Shown here: positions 1 through 9,875 of the stretch, in pieces
Numbering within the stretch: position 1 is the stretch's first letter
Layout: every line of letters begins with the position of its first letter
Assembly (NCBI RefSeq): GCF_029544075.1
Contig: NZ_JAJQJH010000006.1
Span: 113,778 to 177,777 of the forward strand
Length of the DNA: 64,000 bases
Source of the DNA: Chromohalobacter canadensis
GTDB taxonomy: Bacteria; Pseudomonadota; Gammaproteobacteria; Pseudomonadales; Halomonadaceae
Direction: 5' to 3'
Position numbers and translations under genes: made by a program
Notes under the pieces: generated by a model
Databases searched by the model: none
What the model saw: only the letters and a program-made list of their open reading frames with translations
What the model was told of the DNA's origin: nothing

Positions 1-145
1 AAAGCGTCGTGCCGAGCTGACTCTCGAGCTGCCCAATCGAGCGGCTCACGTGTGAGGTGGAAACTTTCAGATGCCGCGCAGCGGCGGAAAACGTACCCAA
101 GCGGGCGACTTCGATGAAAGCTTCGATGCGATCCCAGCGCTGCAT
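1..145 (-). CDS. LysR-type transcriptional regulator, N-terminal part (cut by window edge)
   Basis: Reading leftwards from the ATG at 145-143 gives 48 open codons beginning MQRWDRIEAFIEVARLG, followed by a helix-turn-helix with TFSAAARHL and a recognition helix ending SRSIGQLE. This is the standard LysR N-terminus. The effector domain lies outside the window. It is divergent from the formaldehyde dehydrogenase gene at 292, and divergent LysR genes commonly control their neighbour, so it may regulate frmA and the following hydrolase. That role is inferred from position only. Confidence 0.85.
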   Translation of the reverse strand, partial: MQRWDRIEAFIEVARLGTFSAAARHLKVSTSHVSRSIGQLESQLGTTL

Positions 146-203
146 TGTTGCTCCACGGCAATAATGTTGTGACGTCGTAAGCATTTATCCAAGCGTGCCA
201 ACT

Positions 204-1398
<1,195 letters not shown>

Positions 1399-1401
<3 letters not shown>

Positions 1402-1461
1402 TTCGTCGCGCCCGGTACCGCGCGACAGGCGCTTGGTATGTGCCTGTGGTGATTCGTCGCG
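1399..1461. repeat. 12-bp direct repeat overlapping the frmA stop
   Basis: TGATTCGTCGCG occurs at 1399-1410, where it includes the frmA stop codon, and again at 1450-1461. The second copy looks like a small local duplication of the gene end. No function is evident. Confidence 0.5.
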
Positions 1462-1530
1462 GCCGGGCGCGCCCCGACGTCGTTCCATCCGCCGGCGGCT
1501 CGATGCCGTCGGTTTCTTAGGGAGAGAACC

Positions 1531-2388
1531 ATGACCATGTCCGAATCGCTGGAGCTGGTCTCCGCCACCAAGTCGTTCGGCGGTTGGCTGAAGCGCTACA
1601 AGCACCACTCACGTGCGCTCGACTGCGATATGATCTTCGCCATTTATCTGCCGCCTCAGGCGGAAACCGACAAGGTGCCATTGTTGTGGTGGCTCTCGGG
1701 ACTGACCTGCAACGACGAAAACTTCATGCAAAAGGCGGGCGCGCAACGCGTGGCAGCTGAGCTTGGCATGGCCATTATTTGTCCAGATACCAGCCCTCGC
1801 GGCACCGATCTCCCCGGTGAGCACGATAGCTATGACTTCGGCTCCGGCGCGAGCTTCTACGTCAATGCTAATCAGGCGCCGTGGTCCAAGCACTATCGCA
1901 TGTACGACTACGTTACCGAGGAGCTGCCTTCGGTGGCACGTCAGCATTTCCCGCTCAACGGGCGGGAAGCCATCAGTGGACATTCCATGGGCGGTCATGG
2001 CGCGCTGGTGCTGGCCTTGCGTCAACCTGGACGTTACGCCTCGGTCTCGGCATTCGCCCCGGTGGTCAATCCCATCGTCTCACCCTGGGGGCAGAAGGCC
2101 TTCACTGCTTATCTTGGCGAGGATCATGGCAAATGGACGCAATACGACGCCTGCGAACTGATTGCCAAGGGGGCCTCGCGCCAGCCTTTGTTCATCGATC
2201 AGGGCGAAGCGGATAACTTCCTCGACGAACAGCTCATGCCTGAGCGTATCGAAGCTACTTGTGAGAAGCATGATCATCCGCTGACACTCCGTCGTCAGCC
2301 GGGCTACGATCATAGCTACTTCTTCATCGCGACTTTCATCGAAGAGCACCTGCGCTACCACGCCAAGCATCTACAGCGAAAGCGTTAG
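1531..2388 (+). CDS. fghA: S-formylglutathione hydrolase
   Basis: This esterase D family serine hydrolase converts S-formylglutathione to formate and glutathione. The 285-residue alpha/beta hydrolase shows the nucleophile motif GHSMGG with S152, the acid in GEADNF (D228) and the catalytic histidine in PGYDHSYFF (H261). A GGGAGAGAA ribosome site precedes ATG 1531; ATG 1537 is an alternative start two codons in. It lies about 130 bases after frmA and probably shares its transcript, ending at the hairpin at 2403. Confidence 0.95.
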   Translation: MTMSESLELVSATKSFGGWLKRYKHHSRALDCDMIFAIYLPPQAETDKVPLLWWLSGLTCNDENFMQKAGAQRVAAELGMAIICPDTSPRGTDLPGEHDSYDFGSGASFYVNANQAPWSKHYRMYDYVTEELPSVARQHFPLNGREAISGHSMGGHGALVLALRQPGRYASVSAFAPVVNPIVSPWGQKAFTAYLGEDHGKWTQYDACELIAKGASRQPLFIDQGEADNFLDEQLMPERIEATCEKHDHPLTLRRQPGYDHSYFFIATFIEEHLRYHAKHLQRKR

Positions 2389-2402
2389 ATGCTGCGCCAT
2401 CC

Positions 2403-2440
2403 ATGCCCCGCCCAGATATACTGGCGCGGGGCATTTTTTT
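2403..2440 (+). terminator. Rho-independent terminator after fghA
   Basis: ATGCCCCG at 2403-2410 pairs with CGGGGCAT at 2427-2434 and is followed by a run of T to 2440. This is a classic intrinsic terminator 15 bases after the stop codon. Confidence 0.9.
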
Positions 2441-2611
2441 GAAAACACCAGAGGGATGTCGTTTTTGATAGCGTGAGACGACGCTTTTAGATACGTTGAG
2501 GGGGCGCCTTCTCGTCACACTCAAGGCGTTGGACCTGACTTCCTACAATGACAATACACCCCTGGTGAAGCACTACCAGTGGCTCCGAACGTGACCCGAG
2601 GAGAACCGCTG

Positions 2612-3742
2612 ATGGCCATGACGAGCGATCGTCCCGCGCCGCCTACCGCCCCCGATGCGCCGCTGCGCGTGGGCTTCTTGTTGATGGATAATTTCACGTT
2701 GATCTCGTTGGCCTCGGCGGTGGAACCGCTGCGCATGGCCAACCAGCTCGCCGGGCGCGAACTCTACCAATGGACCACCTTGAGCGCGGACGGCGAGGCG
2801 GTACGTGCCAGCGATGGCCTGCTCATTACCCCCGACAACGGCATGCACGACCCCCTGGAACTCGATATGGTGTTCGTCTGCGGCGGCGTCGGCATCCAGC
2901 GCCATGTCACGCGCGAACATGTGCTGTGGCTGCAGACACAGGCGCGTCAGTCGCGACGCATAGGCGCGCTCTGTACCGGTAGTTGGGCGCTGGCCAAGGC
3001 GGGGTTGCTCGATGGCTACGAATGTAGCATTCACTGGGAATTCCAGGCCGCCGCGCAAGAAGCCTATCCGCGTGCCACCTTGACGACTCGATTGTTCTCG
3101 ATCGATCGCGACCGTGCCACGGCGTCCGGCGGAACCGCTCCGCTGGATATGATGCTCACGCTGATCGCCCGCGATCATGGCCGCGAATTGTCGGCGGCGA
3201 TCTCCGACATGTTTATTTGCGACCGCGTGCGCGGCGAGCAGGACCAGCAACGCATACCATTGCGACATGTGCTGGGCACCAGTCAACCCAAGCTGCTCGA
3301 GATCGTCGCGCTGATGGAAGCCAACCTGGAAGAGCCCATCGCCCTCGACGAACTGGCGCGCTACGTGGATGTCTCCCGGCGTCAGCTCGAGCGCTTATTC
3401 CAGAAATACCTGAGTTGCTCGCCGTCGCGTTACTATCTCAAGCTACGGTTGACCCGAGCCCGGCAACTGCTCAGGCAAACCTCAATGTCGATCATCGAAA
3501 TCGCCTCGGTGTGCGGGTTCGTCTCTACGCCGCATTTTTCCAAGTGCTATCGGGAATACTTCGGCACGCCACCCCGCGACGAACGCGTGACGCGCATCAA
3601 CAGTGCCAGCGTGACGCTGTCGCCCGCCACCCTGGCGGGAGGGCACGACGACGCCTACGTCGCGCCGCGTGCCTCCAGTGCGATGCAGGCTCTGGCCCAG
3701 GCGCAAGGCGAACCCACCTACGCGAGTGTGCGTTTGAGATAG
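2612..3742 (+). CDS. gbdR: GlxA-family AraC-type activator, GbdR-like
   Basis: This is a 376-residue regulator with an N-terminal DJ-1/PfpI-like ligand domain (GALCTGSWALAKAGLLDG around residue 115) and a C-terminal AraC double helix-turn-helix (ALDELARYVDVSRRQLERLF, then MSIIEIASVCGF). In Pseudomonas, GbdR senses betaine or dimethylglycine and activates the gbc, dgc and sox genes. Its position directly before the dgc operon supports the same role. ATG 2612 is preferred over an upstream in-frame GTG at 2579 because GAGGAG (2598-2603) sits 8 bases before it. The specific name is inferred from family and context. Confidence 0.85.
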   Translation: MAMTSDRPAPPTAPDAPLRVGFLLMDNFTLISLASAVEPLRMANQLAGRELYQWTTLSADGEAVRASDGLLITPDNGMHDPLELDMVFVCGGVGIQRHVTREHVLWLQTQARQSRRIGALCTGSWALAKAGLLDGYECSIHWEFQAAAQEAYPRATLTTRLFSIDRDRATASGGTAPLDMMLTLIARDHGRELSAAISDMFICDRVRGEQDQQRIPLRHVLGTSQPKLLEIVALMEANLEEPIALDELARYVDVSRRQLERLFQKYLSCSPSRYYLKLRLTRARQLLRQTSMSIIEIASVCGFVSTPHFSKCYREYFGTPPRDERVTRINSASVTLSPATLAGGHDDAYVAPRASSAMQALAQAQGEPTYASVRLR

Positions 3743-3772
3743 CGTGCATCATCATCGCAATATTTGAACCCC

Positions 3773-3805
3773 AAGGAGGCCGCTCGATCATCGGGCGGCC
3801 TCCTT
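3773..3805 (+). terminator. Hairpin terminator after gbdR-like gene
   Basis: AAGGAGGCCG (3773-3782) pairs perfectly with CGGCCTCCTT (3796-3805), about 30 bases after the stop codon. The T tail is short, so termination may be only partial. Confidence 0.7.
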
Positions 3806-3924
3806 GCGTTAAGGCCGATGCCAAGGCGTGACGCATTTGGAATTTTCCTCGTCGCTTCCAAGCGTCGGCGGCCTGGGGGGCAGGGCTATGCTGGCCGCAT
3901 AAAGCCAACCCCGGAGCGAGACTC

Positions 3925-4902
3925 ATGAACGCGCAATCACTGCACGACGACGCCATCGTCATTGATGGCCTGATTATCGCCAAATGGGGCCGTGAACTCC
4001 TCGAGGACATGCGCCGGGGCGGTTTGACCGCCGCCAACTGCACCGTTTCGGTGTGGGAAGGGTTCCAGGCCACCGTCGACAACATCGTCAAGACCAATGC
4101 GCTTCTCGCGGCGTGCGACGACCTGGTGCGGCCCGTACATACCACCGCTGATATCACCCGCGCCAAGGAAGAAGGCAAGACCGGGATCATCTATGGCTTC
4201 CAGAATGCCCATGCCTTCGAGGATCAGATCGGTTACGTGGAGGTCTTCAAGCGCCTTGGCGTGGGTATCGTGCAGATGTGCTACAACACCCAGAATCTGG
4301 TCGGCACCGGCTGCTATGAGCGTGATGGCGGGTTGTCCGGGTTCGGCCGCGAAATCGTCGCCGAGATGAATCGCGTGGGTATGATGTGCGATCTCTCCCA
4401 CGTTGGGGCCACGACCTCACAAGAAGTGATCCTCGAATCGCAAAAGCCGGTCTGCTACTCCCATTGCCTTCCGTCCGGCCTCAAGGAACACCCCCGTAAC
4501 AAGTCCGACGAGGAGTTGCGCTTCATCGCCGAACATGGCGGTTTCGTCGGCGTGACCATGTTCACCCCCTTCTTGCGTGCCGGGGTCGATGCCACTGTCG
4601 ACGATTACGTCGAAGCCATCGAATATGTGATGAACATCGTCGGCGAAGACGCCATCGGCATCGGTACCGACTTCACTCAGGGTCAGGATCAAGCCTTTTT
4701 CGAGTGGCTTACCCACGACAAGGGCTATGCCCGGCGCCTGACCAACTTCGGGACCATCATCAACCCTGAGGGCATTCGCACCATCGGCGAGTTCGGCAAC
4801 CTGACCGAGGCGCTCTTGCGACGCGGCATGAGCGAGCGCCAGGTGCGCAAGATCATGGGTGAGAACTGGATGCGTGTTTTGAAAGAGGTATGGGGCGCCT
4901 GA
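3925..4902 (+). CDS. M19 (renal dipeptidase) family protein of the dimethylglycine operon
   Basis: The 325-residue protein belongs to the membrane dipeptidase/M19 amidohydrolase family. A homologous gene precedes the dgc genes in pseudomonads. Recognisable segments are MMCDLSHVG, PVCYSHCLPSG and GIGTDFTQGQDQ, which match metal-site strands of the barrel. The family's first metal motif, normally DGHNDxP, reads IDGLIIAKWG here, so the His-x-Asp pair is absent and ordinary dipeptidase chemistry is doubtful. A GGAGCGAGA ribosome site precedes the ATG. It probably opens the transcript that runs through dgcA, dgcB and the ETF genes. Its true substrate is unknown. Confidence 0.8.
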   Translation: MNAQSLHDDAIVIDGLIIAKWGRELLEDMRRGGLTAANCTVSVWEGFQATVDNIVKTNALLAACDDLVRPVHTTADITRAKEEGKTGIIYGFQNAHAFEDQIGYVEVFKRLGVGIVQMCYNTQNLVGTGCYERDGGLSGFGREIVAEMNRVGMMCDLSHVGATTSQEVILESQKPVCYSHCLPSGLKEHPRNKSDEELRFIAEHGGFVGVTMFTPFLRAGVDATVDDYVEAIEYVMNIVGEDAIGIGTDFTQGQDQAFFEWLTHDKGYARRLTNFGTIINPEGIRTIGEFGNLTEALLRRGMSERQVRKIMGENWMRVLKEVWGA

Positions 4903-4919
4903 GAGCAACACTTCTGCAT

Positions 4920-5040
4920 ATAAGGGGCGCCGAGGGAGGCCGAAGAGGAGGTCCGATTCCAGGGATGGAATCGGTAGCGTACAGGGATGTATCCACAGCG
5001 CCTCCTCCAGGCCTGCCGCCGTAAAGCCCCAGCCAGCAAA
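4920..5040. repeat. Palindromic REP-like intergenic repeat
   Basis: The gap between the dipeptidase and DUF5943 genes contains a perfect hairpin (CCGATTCC 4953-4960 / GGAATCGG 4967-4974, loop AGGGAT), followed by GTACAGGGATGTAT at 4979-4992 and a GC-rich tail. The same 14-mer recurs at 48119-48132 and, with one extra A, at 53562-53576. The structure resembles dispersed repeats common between genes in Halomonas-type genomes. The outer limits given are approximate. Confidence 0.6.
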
Positions 5041-5073
5041 AGCGCCAAGACAACGATCTCGAGGAATACGACC

Positions 5074-5619
5074 GTGACCAAGATGGCTCCCGAATTGCCA
5101 ATCGAAGTGGATAGCGAGACCGGCGTGTGGACCACCGATGCGCTCCCCATGCTTTACGTGCCGCGCCACTTCTTTATCAACAACCACCTGGCCGTCGAAG
5201 AAGCGCTGGGTGCCGCGGCTTATGCCGAGATCCTCTACCAGGCCGGCTACAAGAGCGCCTGGTACTGGTGCGAGAAAGAAGCCGAATGCCATGGCTTGGA
5301 AGGCGTGGAGGTCTTCGAACATTACATGAAGCGACTCTCGCAACGGGGCTGGGGGCGCTTCTTCACCGAGGCGTTCGATCTCGGCACGGGTAGCGCCCGC
5401 GTACGCCTGGAAGATAGCGCCTTCGTTTATCAGCTCGGCAAGGTCGGTCGCAAGGTCGAGTACATGTTTACCGGCTGGTTTGCCGGTGCGATGGATCAGA
5501 TTCTCTCCGCGCAAGGCAGTGAATTGCGCACCGTCGCCGAGCAGACTCAAAGCGCCGCCGAGCCGGGTTGCGATGTCGGCCGCTTCCAGGTCTCGCCCCG
5601 CTCCCAATCCGCCGGCTGA
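5074..5619 (+). CDS. DUF5943/4-vinyl reductase-like protein of the dimethylglycine operon
   Basis: This 181-residue protein has an unknown biochemical role. Family members are conserved next to dgcA in betaine-degrading pseudomonads, and the C-terminal two thirds resemble a 4VR (vinyl reductase) small-ligand domain. GTG 5074 is chosen as the start because GAGGAA (5061-5066) lies 7 bases upstream; ATG 5083 is also possible. An in-frame extension back to 4987 would run through the intergenic repeat and is unlikely. It ends 10 bases before dgcA, which implies co-transcription. A role in DgcA assembly or dimethylglycine handling is a guess from context. Confidence 0.75.
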   Translation: MTKMAPELPIEVDSETGVWTTDALPMLYVPRHFFINNHLAVEEALGAAAYAEILYQAGYKSAWYWCEKEAECHGLEGVEVFEHYMKRLSQRGWGRFFTEAFDLGTGSARVRLEDSAFVYQLGKVGRKVEYMFTGWFAGAMDQILSAQGSELRTVAEQTQSAAEPGCDVGRFQVSPRSQSAG

Positions 5620-5629
5620 GGTTTCCACG

Positions 5630-7714
5630 ATGGCATTCGACGCACTTTTCCAACCCATCGAGATCGGCAAGCTGACGATTCGCAATCGCGTGGTCAGCAC
5701 CGCTCATGCCGAGGTTCATGCGACTGATGGCGGCATGACCACCGATCGCTATGTCAAATACTACGAAGAAAAAGCTAAGGGCGGCGTGGGTCTTTCTATC
5801 TGCGGCGGCTCTTCGCCGGTGTCGATCGACAGTCCCCAGGCTTGGTGGAGCTCGGTGAACCTGGCCACCGACCGCATTATCCCTTATTTCCGCAACCTCT
5901 CGGACGCCGTGCACAAGCATGGTGGCAAGATCATGATCCAGATCACTCACATGGGGCGTCGCTCGCGGTGGGACGGTCACGATTGGCCGGTGCTGCTTTC
6001 GCCCTCGGGGATTCGCGAGCCGGTGCACCGCTCGACCTGCAAGACCATCGAAGAAGAAGACATCTGGCGGATCATCGACGATTTTGCCCAGGGCGCGCGG
6101 CGCGCCAAGGAAGGAGGGCTGGACGGCGTCGAGCTTTCCGCCGTGCACCAGCATCTTATCGATCAATTCTGGAGCCCGCGCGTCAACAAGCGTACCGACG
6201 AATGGGGTGGTAGCTTCGAGGGCCGCATGCGCTTCGGCATGGAAGTGCTCAAGGCGGTACGTGCCGAGGTCGGCGACGATTTCGTGGTCGGCATGCGCAT
6301 CTGTGGCGACGAGTTCCATCCCGATGGCCTGACCCACGACGATATGAAGAACATCGCCGCCTACTACGACGCCACCGGCCAGGTCGACTTCTTCGGCGTG
6401 GTGGGCTCGGGTTGCGATACTCACGATACCCTGGCGAACGTGATTCCCAACATGGCCTATCCGCCGGAGCCGTTTCTGCACCTGGCGGCGGGTATCAAGG
6501 AGGTGGTCGGCGCGCCGGTGATTCACGCCCAGAACATCAAGGATCCCACCCAGGCCAACCGCATTCTCGAAGGTGGCTACGTCGATATGGTGGGCATGAC
6601 CCGGGCGCACATCGCCGACCCGCACCTGATCGCCAAGGTTCAAATGGGGCAGACCGATCGGATCAAACAGTGCGTGGGTGCCAATTATTGCATCGATCGC
6701 CAGTACCAGGGCCTCGACGTGTTGTGCATCCAGAATGCAGCGACCTCTCGTGAATATATGGGCCTGCCGCATGAGATCGAGAAAAGCACCAGTCCCCAGC
6801 GGCGTGTGGTCGTCGTGGGCGGTGGGCCGGGCGGTATGGAAGCGGCGCGGGTCGCCGCCGAGCGGGGACACTCGGTCACGTTGTTCGAAGGTGCCGAAGC
6901 ATTGGGCGGACAGATCACGCTGGCTGCCAAGGCGCCGCAGCGTGATCAAATTGCCGGCATTACACGTTGGTTTCAGCTCGAACTGACGCGACTCAAGGTC
7001 GATATTCGTCTGGGCGTGTACGCCGATGAGGCGACGATCGACGACCTGCGCCCGGATATCGTCGTGCTTGCCACCGGCGGCCAGCCGTTTCTGACTCAGG
7101 TGCCGGAATGGGGATATGCGGAAGATCGCGACGAGAGCTTGGTCGTCAGTGCCTGGGATGTTCTCAGTGGGGCGGTGGCGCCGGGCAAGAACGTGCTGGT
7201 GTTCGATACCATCTGCGAATTCACCGGTGTCTCGGTGGCCGACTACCTGGCCGACAAAGGCGCCCAAGTGGAGATTGTCACCGACGACACCAAGCCCGGC
7301 AGCGCGGTCGGCGGCACGACCTTTCCCACCTATTACCGCAGCCTCTACGAGAAAGAGGTCATCATGACCTCGGATCTTGCGCTGCATAAGGTCTATCGAG
7401 AGGGCGATGCCCTGGTCGCGGTACTCGAGAACGAATACACCGGCGTCCAGGAAGAGCGCGTGGTCGATCAGGTCGTGGTCGAAAATGGCGTGCGCCCGGA
7501 TGAGTCGCTCTATTACGCGCTCAAGGAACGCTCACGCAATCACGGTCAGCTCGATCTTGAGGCGCTTTATGCCGCCGAGCCACAACCTAGCCTGGCAACG
7601 CTGGACGATGATGCACAGGCCGGCTTCCTGCTGTTCCGAGTGGGCGATTGTACGGCGCCGCGCAATACGCATGCGGCGATCTACGATGCCCTGCGGATCT
7701 GCAAGGACTTTTAA
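5630..7714 (+). CDS. dgcA: Dimethylglycine demethylase subunit A (Old Yellow Enzyme-type flavoprotein)
   Basis: The product oxidatively demethylates dimethylglycine to sarcosine, releasing formaldehyde and passing electrons to DgcB and the adjacent ETF. The protein has 694 residues. Residues 1 to about 370 form an FMN TIM barrel (PIEIGKLTIRNRVVS at the start, HQHLIDQFWSPRVNKR in the barrel). Next comes a cysteine cluster for 4Fe-4S (CVGANYCIDRQYQG..C), then an ADP-binding fold with VVVVGGGPGGMEAARVA, as in trimethylamine dehydrogenase relatives. ATG 5630 fits the known N-terminus MAFDALFQPI; the frame is open upstream but only as an extension across the preceding gene. Confidence 0.93.
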   Translation: MAFDALFQPIEIGKLTIRNRVVSTAHAEVHATDGGMTTDRYVKYYEEKAKGGVGLSICGGSSPVSIDSPQAWWSSVNLATDRIIPYFRNLSDAVHKHGGKIMIQITHMGRRSRWDGHDWPVLLSPSGIREPVHRSTCKTIEEEDIWRIIDDFAQGARRAKEGGLDGVELSAVHQHLIDQFWSPRVNKRTDEWGGSFEGRMRFGMEVLKAVRAEVGDDFVVGMRICGDEFHPDGLTHDDMKNIAAYYDATGQVDFFGVVGSGCDTHDTLANVIPNMAYPPEPFLHLAAGIKEVVGAPVIHAQNIKDPTQANRILEGGYVDMVGMTRAHIADPHLIAKVQMGQTDRIKQCVGANYCIDRQYQGLDVLCIQNAATSREYMGLPHEIEKSTSPQRRVVVVGGGPGGMEAARVAAERGHSVTLFEGAEALGGQITLAAKAPQRDQIAGITRWFQLELTRLKVDIRLGVYADEATIDDLRPDIVVLATGGQPFLTQVPEWGYAEDRDESLVVSAWDVLSGAVAPGKNVLVFDTICEFTGVSVADYLADKGAQVEIVTDDTKPGSAVGGTTFPTYYRSLYEKEVIMTSDLALHKVYREGDALVAVLENEYTGVQEERVVDQVVVENGVRPDESLYYALKERSRNHGQLDLEALYAAEPQPSLATLDDDAQAGFLLFRVGDCTAPRNTHAAIYDALRICKDF

Positions 7715-7719
7715 CCCCT

Positions 7720-7803
7720 AGCTGGAAGCCTGAAGCTTGAAGCTGGAAGGACCCTCTGCGCTTTGCGCCCTTTCTTTCAGCTTCCGGCTTTCAGCTTCCA
7801 GCT
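7720..7803. repeat. Large imperfect inverted repeat between dgcA and dgcB
   Basis: AGCTGGAAGCCTGAAGCTTG opens a left arm (7720-7750) that is matched, with a few mismatches, by the complementary right arm at 7774-7803 (ending TTTCAGCTTCCAGCT). The arms are themselves built of repeated AGCTTGAAGCTGGAAG units. It fills nearly the whole 109-base gap. It could form a strong RNA stem that sets the ratio of DgcA to DgcB. It resembles a dispersed intergenic repeat family. Confidence 0.75.
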
Positions 7804-7823
7804 CGCCGATGAGGTGAGCCATC

Positions 7824-9875
7824 ATGCTCGATATCCTCCTGCCGATCCTGATCTTCGCTGCCCTGGCGCTGGCGGCGATCGGCGCCGTGCGGCGCATTCG
7901 CCTATGGCGTCAGGGGCGGCCATCGCCGGTGCCCGTGCTCCGCGGTCTGGCGGCGGTACCGCGCCGGTATCTGGTCGACCTGCACCATGTGGTGGCGCGC
8001 GACAAGGTGATGTCCAATACCCACGTCGCCACCGCCGGCGGCTTCGTCGCTGCTATGGGGCTGGCGATCGTCGTCCACGGCCTGGGCCTCGCCGAGGGCA
8101 TATTGGGTTGGTTGCTGCTGGCGGCGAGCGCGACCATGTTCGCAGGCAGTCTGTTCGTCGCCCGGCGTCGGCGCGATCCGCCGGCGCGCCTGTCGAAGGG
8201 CCCCTGGATGCGCCTGCCCAAGAGTCTGATGGCGTTCTCGCTGGGCATCTTCGTGGTGACCCTGCCGGCGGTGGGCGTGCTGCCTGCCGGCTTTTCACAA
8301 GGGCTGGGCAGCTGGCTGGTCGCGTTGGTGCTGGCCGGCGTGGTGGCCTGGGGGCTGGCCGAGCTGGTGTTCGGTATGACCTGGGGCGGGCCAATGAAGC
8401 ACGCCTTCGCCGGCGCCCTGCATCTGGCCTTTCACCGTCGTCCCGAACGCTTTTCCACGAAAGGGGGCGAGGGCAATCGCTCCACCGGTCTCAAGGCCCT
8501 CGATCTCGAGGATGACCAGGCCCCGCTGGGTGTGGAAACGCCCAGCGACTTTACCTGGAACCAGTTGCTGGGCTTCGACGCCTGCGTGCAGTGCGGCCGT
8601 TGTGAAGCGGTCTGTCCGGCCTTCGCCGCGGGGCAGCCGCTCAATCCCAAGAAACTGATCCAGGACATGGTAGTAGGCATGGCTGGTGGCAGTGACGCCC
8701 ATTACACCGGTTCTCCCTACCCATCACCCGAGCGCGGGGACAGGCCGGTTGGCGAGCATCATGGTACGCCCCATGGGCCGATCGTCGCGCCGGCTTCGAC
8801 AAAAGATGGCAAGGCGCTGGTCGACGCCGAGACACTGTGGTCGTGCACCACCTGCCGCGCCTGCGTCGAAGAGTGCCCGATGATGATCGAACACGTCGAT
8901 GCCATCGTCGATATGCGCCGCCATTTGACGCTCGAAGAAGGCGCGACGCCTGGCAAGGGCGCCGAGGTGATCGACAATCTCATCGCCACCGACAACCCGG
9001 GCGGTTTCGATCCCGGTGGGCGGCTCAACTGGGCGGCGGATCTCGAACTGCCGTTGATGGCCGACGTCGAACGCGCCGAGGTGTTGCTGTGGTTGGGTGA
9101 CGGCGTCTTCGATATGCGCAATCAACGCACGCTGCGTGCCCTGGTCAAGGTACTGCGCGCCGCCGGCGTGGATTTCGCGGTGCTCGGTAATGAAGAGCGC
9201 GACAGTGGCGACGTGGCGCGCCGTCTCGGGGACGAGGCGACCTTCCAGTCGCTGGCGCGGCGCAATATCGCCACACTCGCCCAGTATCGCTTCGACTGTG
9301 TCGTTACCTGCGATCCGCACAGCTTCCACGTGCTCAAGAACGAATACGGTGCCTTCTATCCAGAAGGACAGGAATCTGACTATCCGGTCTGGCATCACAG
9401 TACCTTCATCAATCAGTTGATCGAGGCTGGTCGGTTGCGACTGGCGCCGGGCCAAGCGGCGCGCGTGACCTATCACGACCCTTGCTACCTGGGGCGCTAC
9501 AACGGTGAGTACGAAGCGCCTCGCGCGGTGCTGCAAGCGCTGGGTGTCGAGCTGGTCGAAATGCAGCGCTCGGGCTATCGCTCGCGTTGCTGCGGCGGTG
9601 GTGGTGGGGCGCCCGTCACCGACATTCCCGGCAAGCAACGCATCCCCGACATGCGCATGGGCGATGTGCGCGAAACGCAGGCCGAGCAGGTCGTGGTGGG
9701 CTGTCCGCAATGCACGGCCATGTTCGAGGGTGTCGTCCCGCCGGCGGGCGACGAAGAGGTTGCGGTCAAGGACATTGCCGAGATGGTCGCCGCCGCGCTG
9801 GATACCACGCCGGAGGCACCGCCTGCGCCGCGTGATGCCTCGACCGCGCAGACCACCGAGGAGGTCATGTCATGA
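7824..9875 (+). CDS. dgcB: Dimethylglycine demethylase subunit B, membrane-anchored Fe-S electron carrier
   Basis: This 683-residue protein belongs to the heterodisulfide reductase/GlpC type. About five hydrophobic segments occupy residues 1-200, including one starting at the N-terminus. Two 4Fe-4S motifs follow (CVQCGRCEAVCP and CTTCRACVEECP), then two cysteine-rich CCG domains (HDPCYLGRYN ... RCCGGGGGAP, and CPQC near the end). It is predicted to accept electrons from DgcA or the ETF and deliver them to the respiratory chain. A low-complexity linker rich in Pro, His and Gly lies between the two ferredoxin motifs. The stop overlaps the next start by 4 bases (ATGA). Confidence 0.9.
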   Translation: MLDILLPILIFAALALAAIGAVRRIRLWRQGRPSPVPVLRGLAAVPRRYLVDLHHVVARDKVMSNTHVATAGGFVAAMGLAIVVHGLGLAEGILGWLLLAASATMFAGSLFVARRRRDPPARLSKGPWMRLPKSLMAFSLGIFVVTLPAVGVLPAGFSQGLGSWLVALVLAGVVAWGLAELVFGMTWGGPMKHAFAGALHLAFHRRPERFSTKGGEGNRSTGLKALDLEDDQAPLGVETPSDFTWNQLLGFDACVQCGRCEAVCPAFAAGQPLNPKKLIQDMVVGMAGGSDAHYTGSPYPSPERGDRPVGEHHGTPHGPIVAPASTKDGKALVDAETLWSCTTCRACVEECPMMIEHVDAIVDMRRHLTLEEGATPGKGAEVIDNLIATDNPGGFDPGGRLNWAADLELPLMADVERAEVLLWLGDGVFDMRNQRTLRALVKVLRAAGVDFAVLGNEERDSGDVARRLGDEATFQSLARRNIATLAQYRFDCVVTCDPHSFHVLKNEYGAFYPEGQESDYPVWHHSTFINQLIEAGRLRLAPGQAARVTYHDPCYLGRYNGEYEAPRAVLQALGVELVEMQRSGYRSRCCGGGGGAPVTDIPGKQRIPDMRMGDVRETQAEQVVVGCPQCTAMFEGVVPPAGDEEVAVKDIAEMVAAALDTTPEAPPAPRDASTAQTTEEVMS

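Noticed and set aside
5480..5629. N-terminal extension of dgcA by 50 codons
   Set aside because: It lies wholly inside the preceding DUF5943 gene; ATG 5630 gives the expected MAFDALFQP start.
5468..7387. 639-codon antisense frame opposite dgcA
   Set aside because: It is a shadow of the dgcA codon pattern; the product is His/Asp/Arg-rich with no domain.
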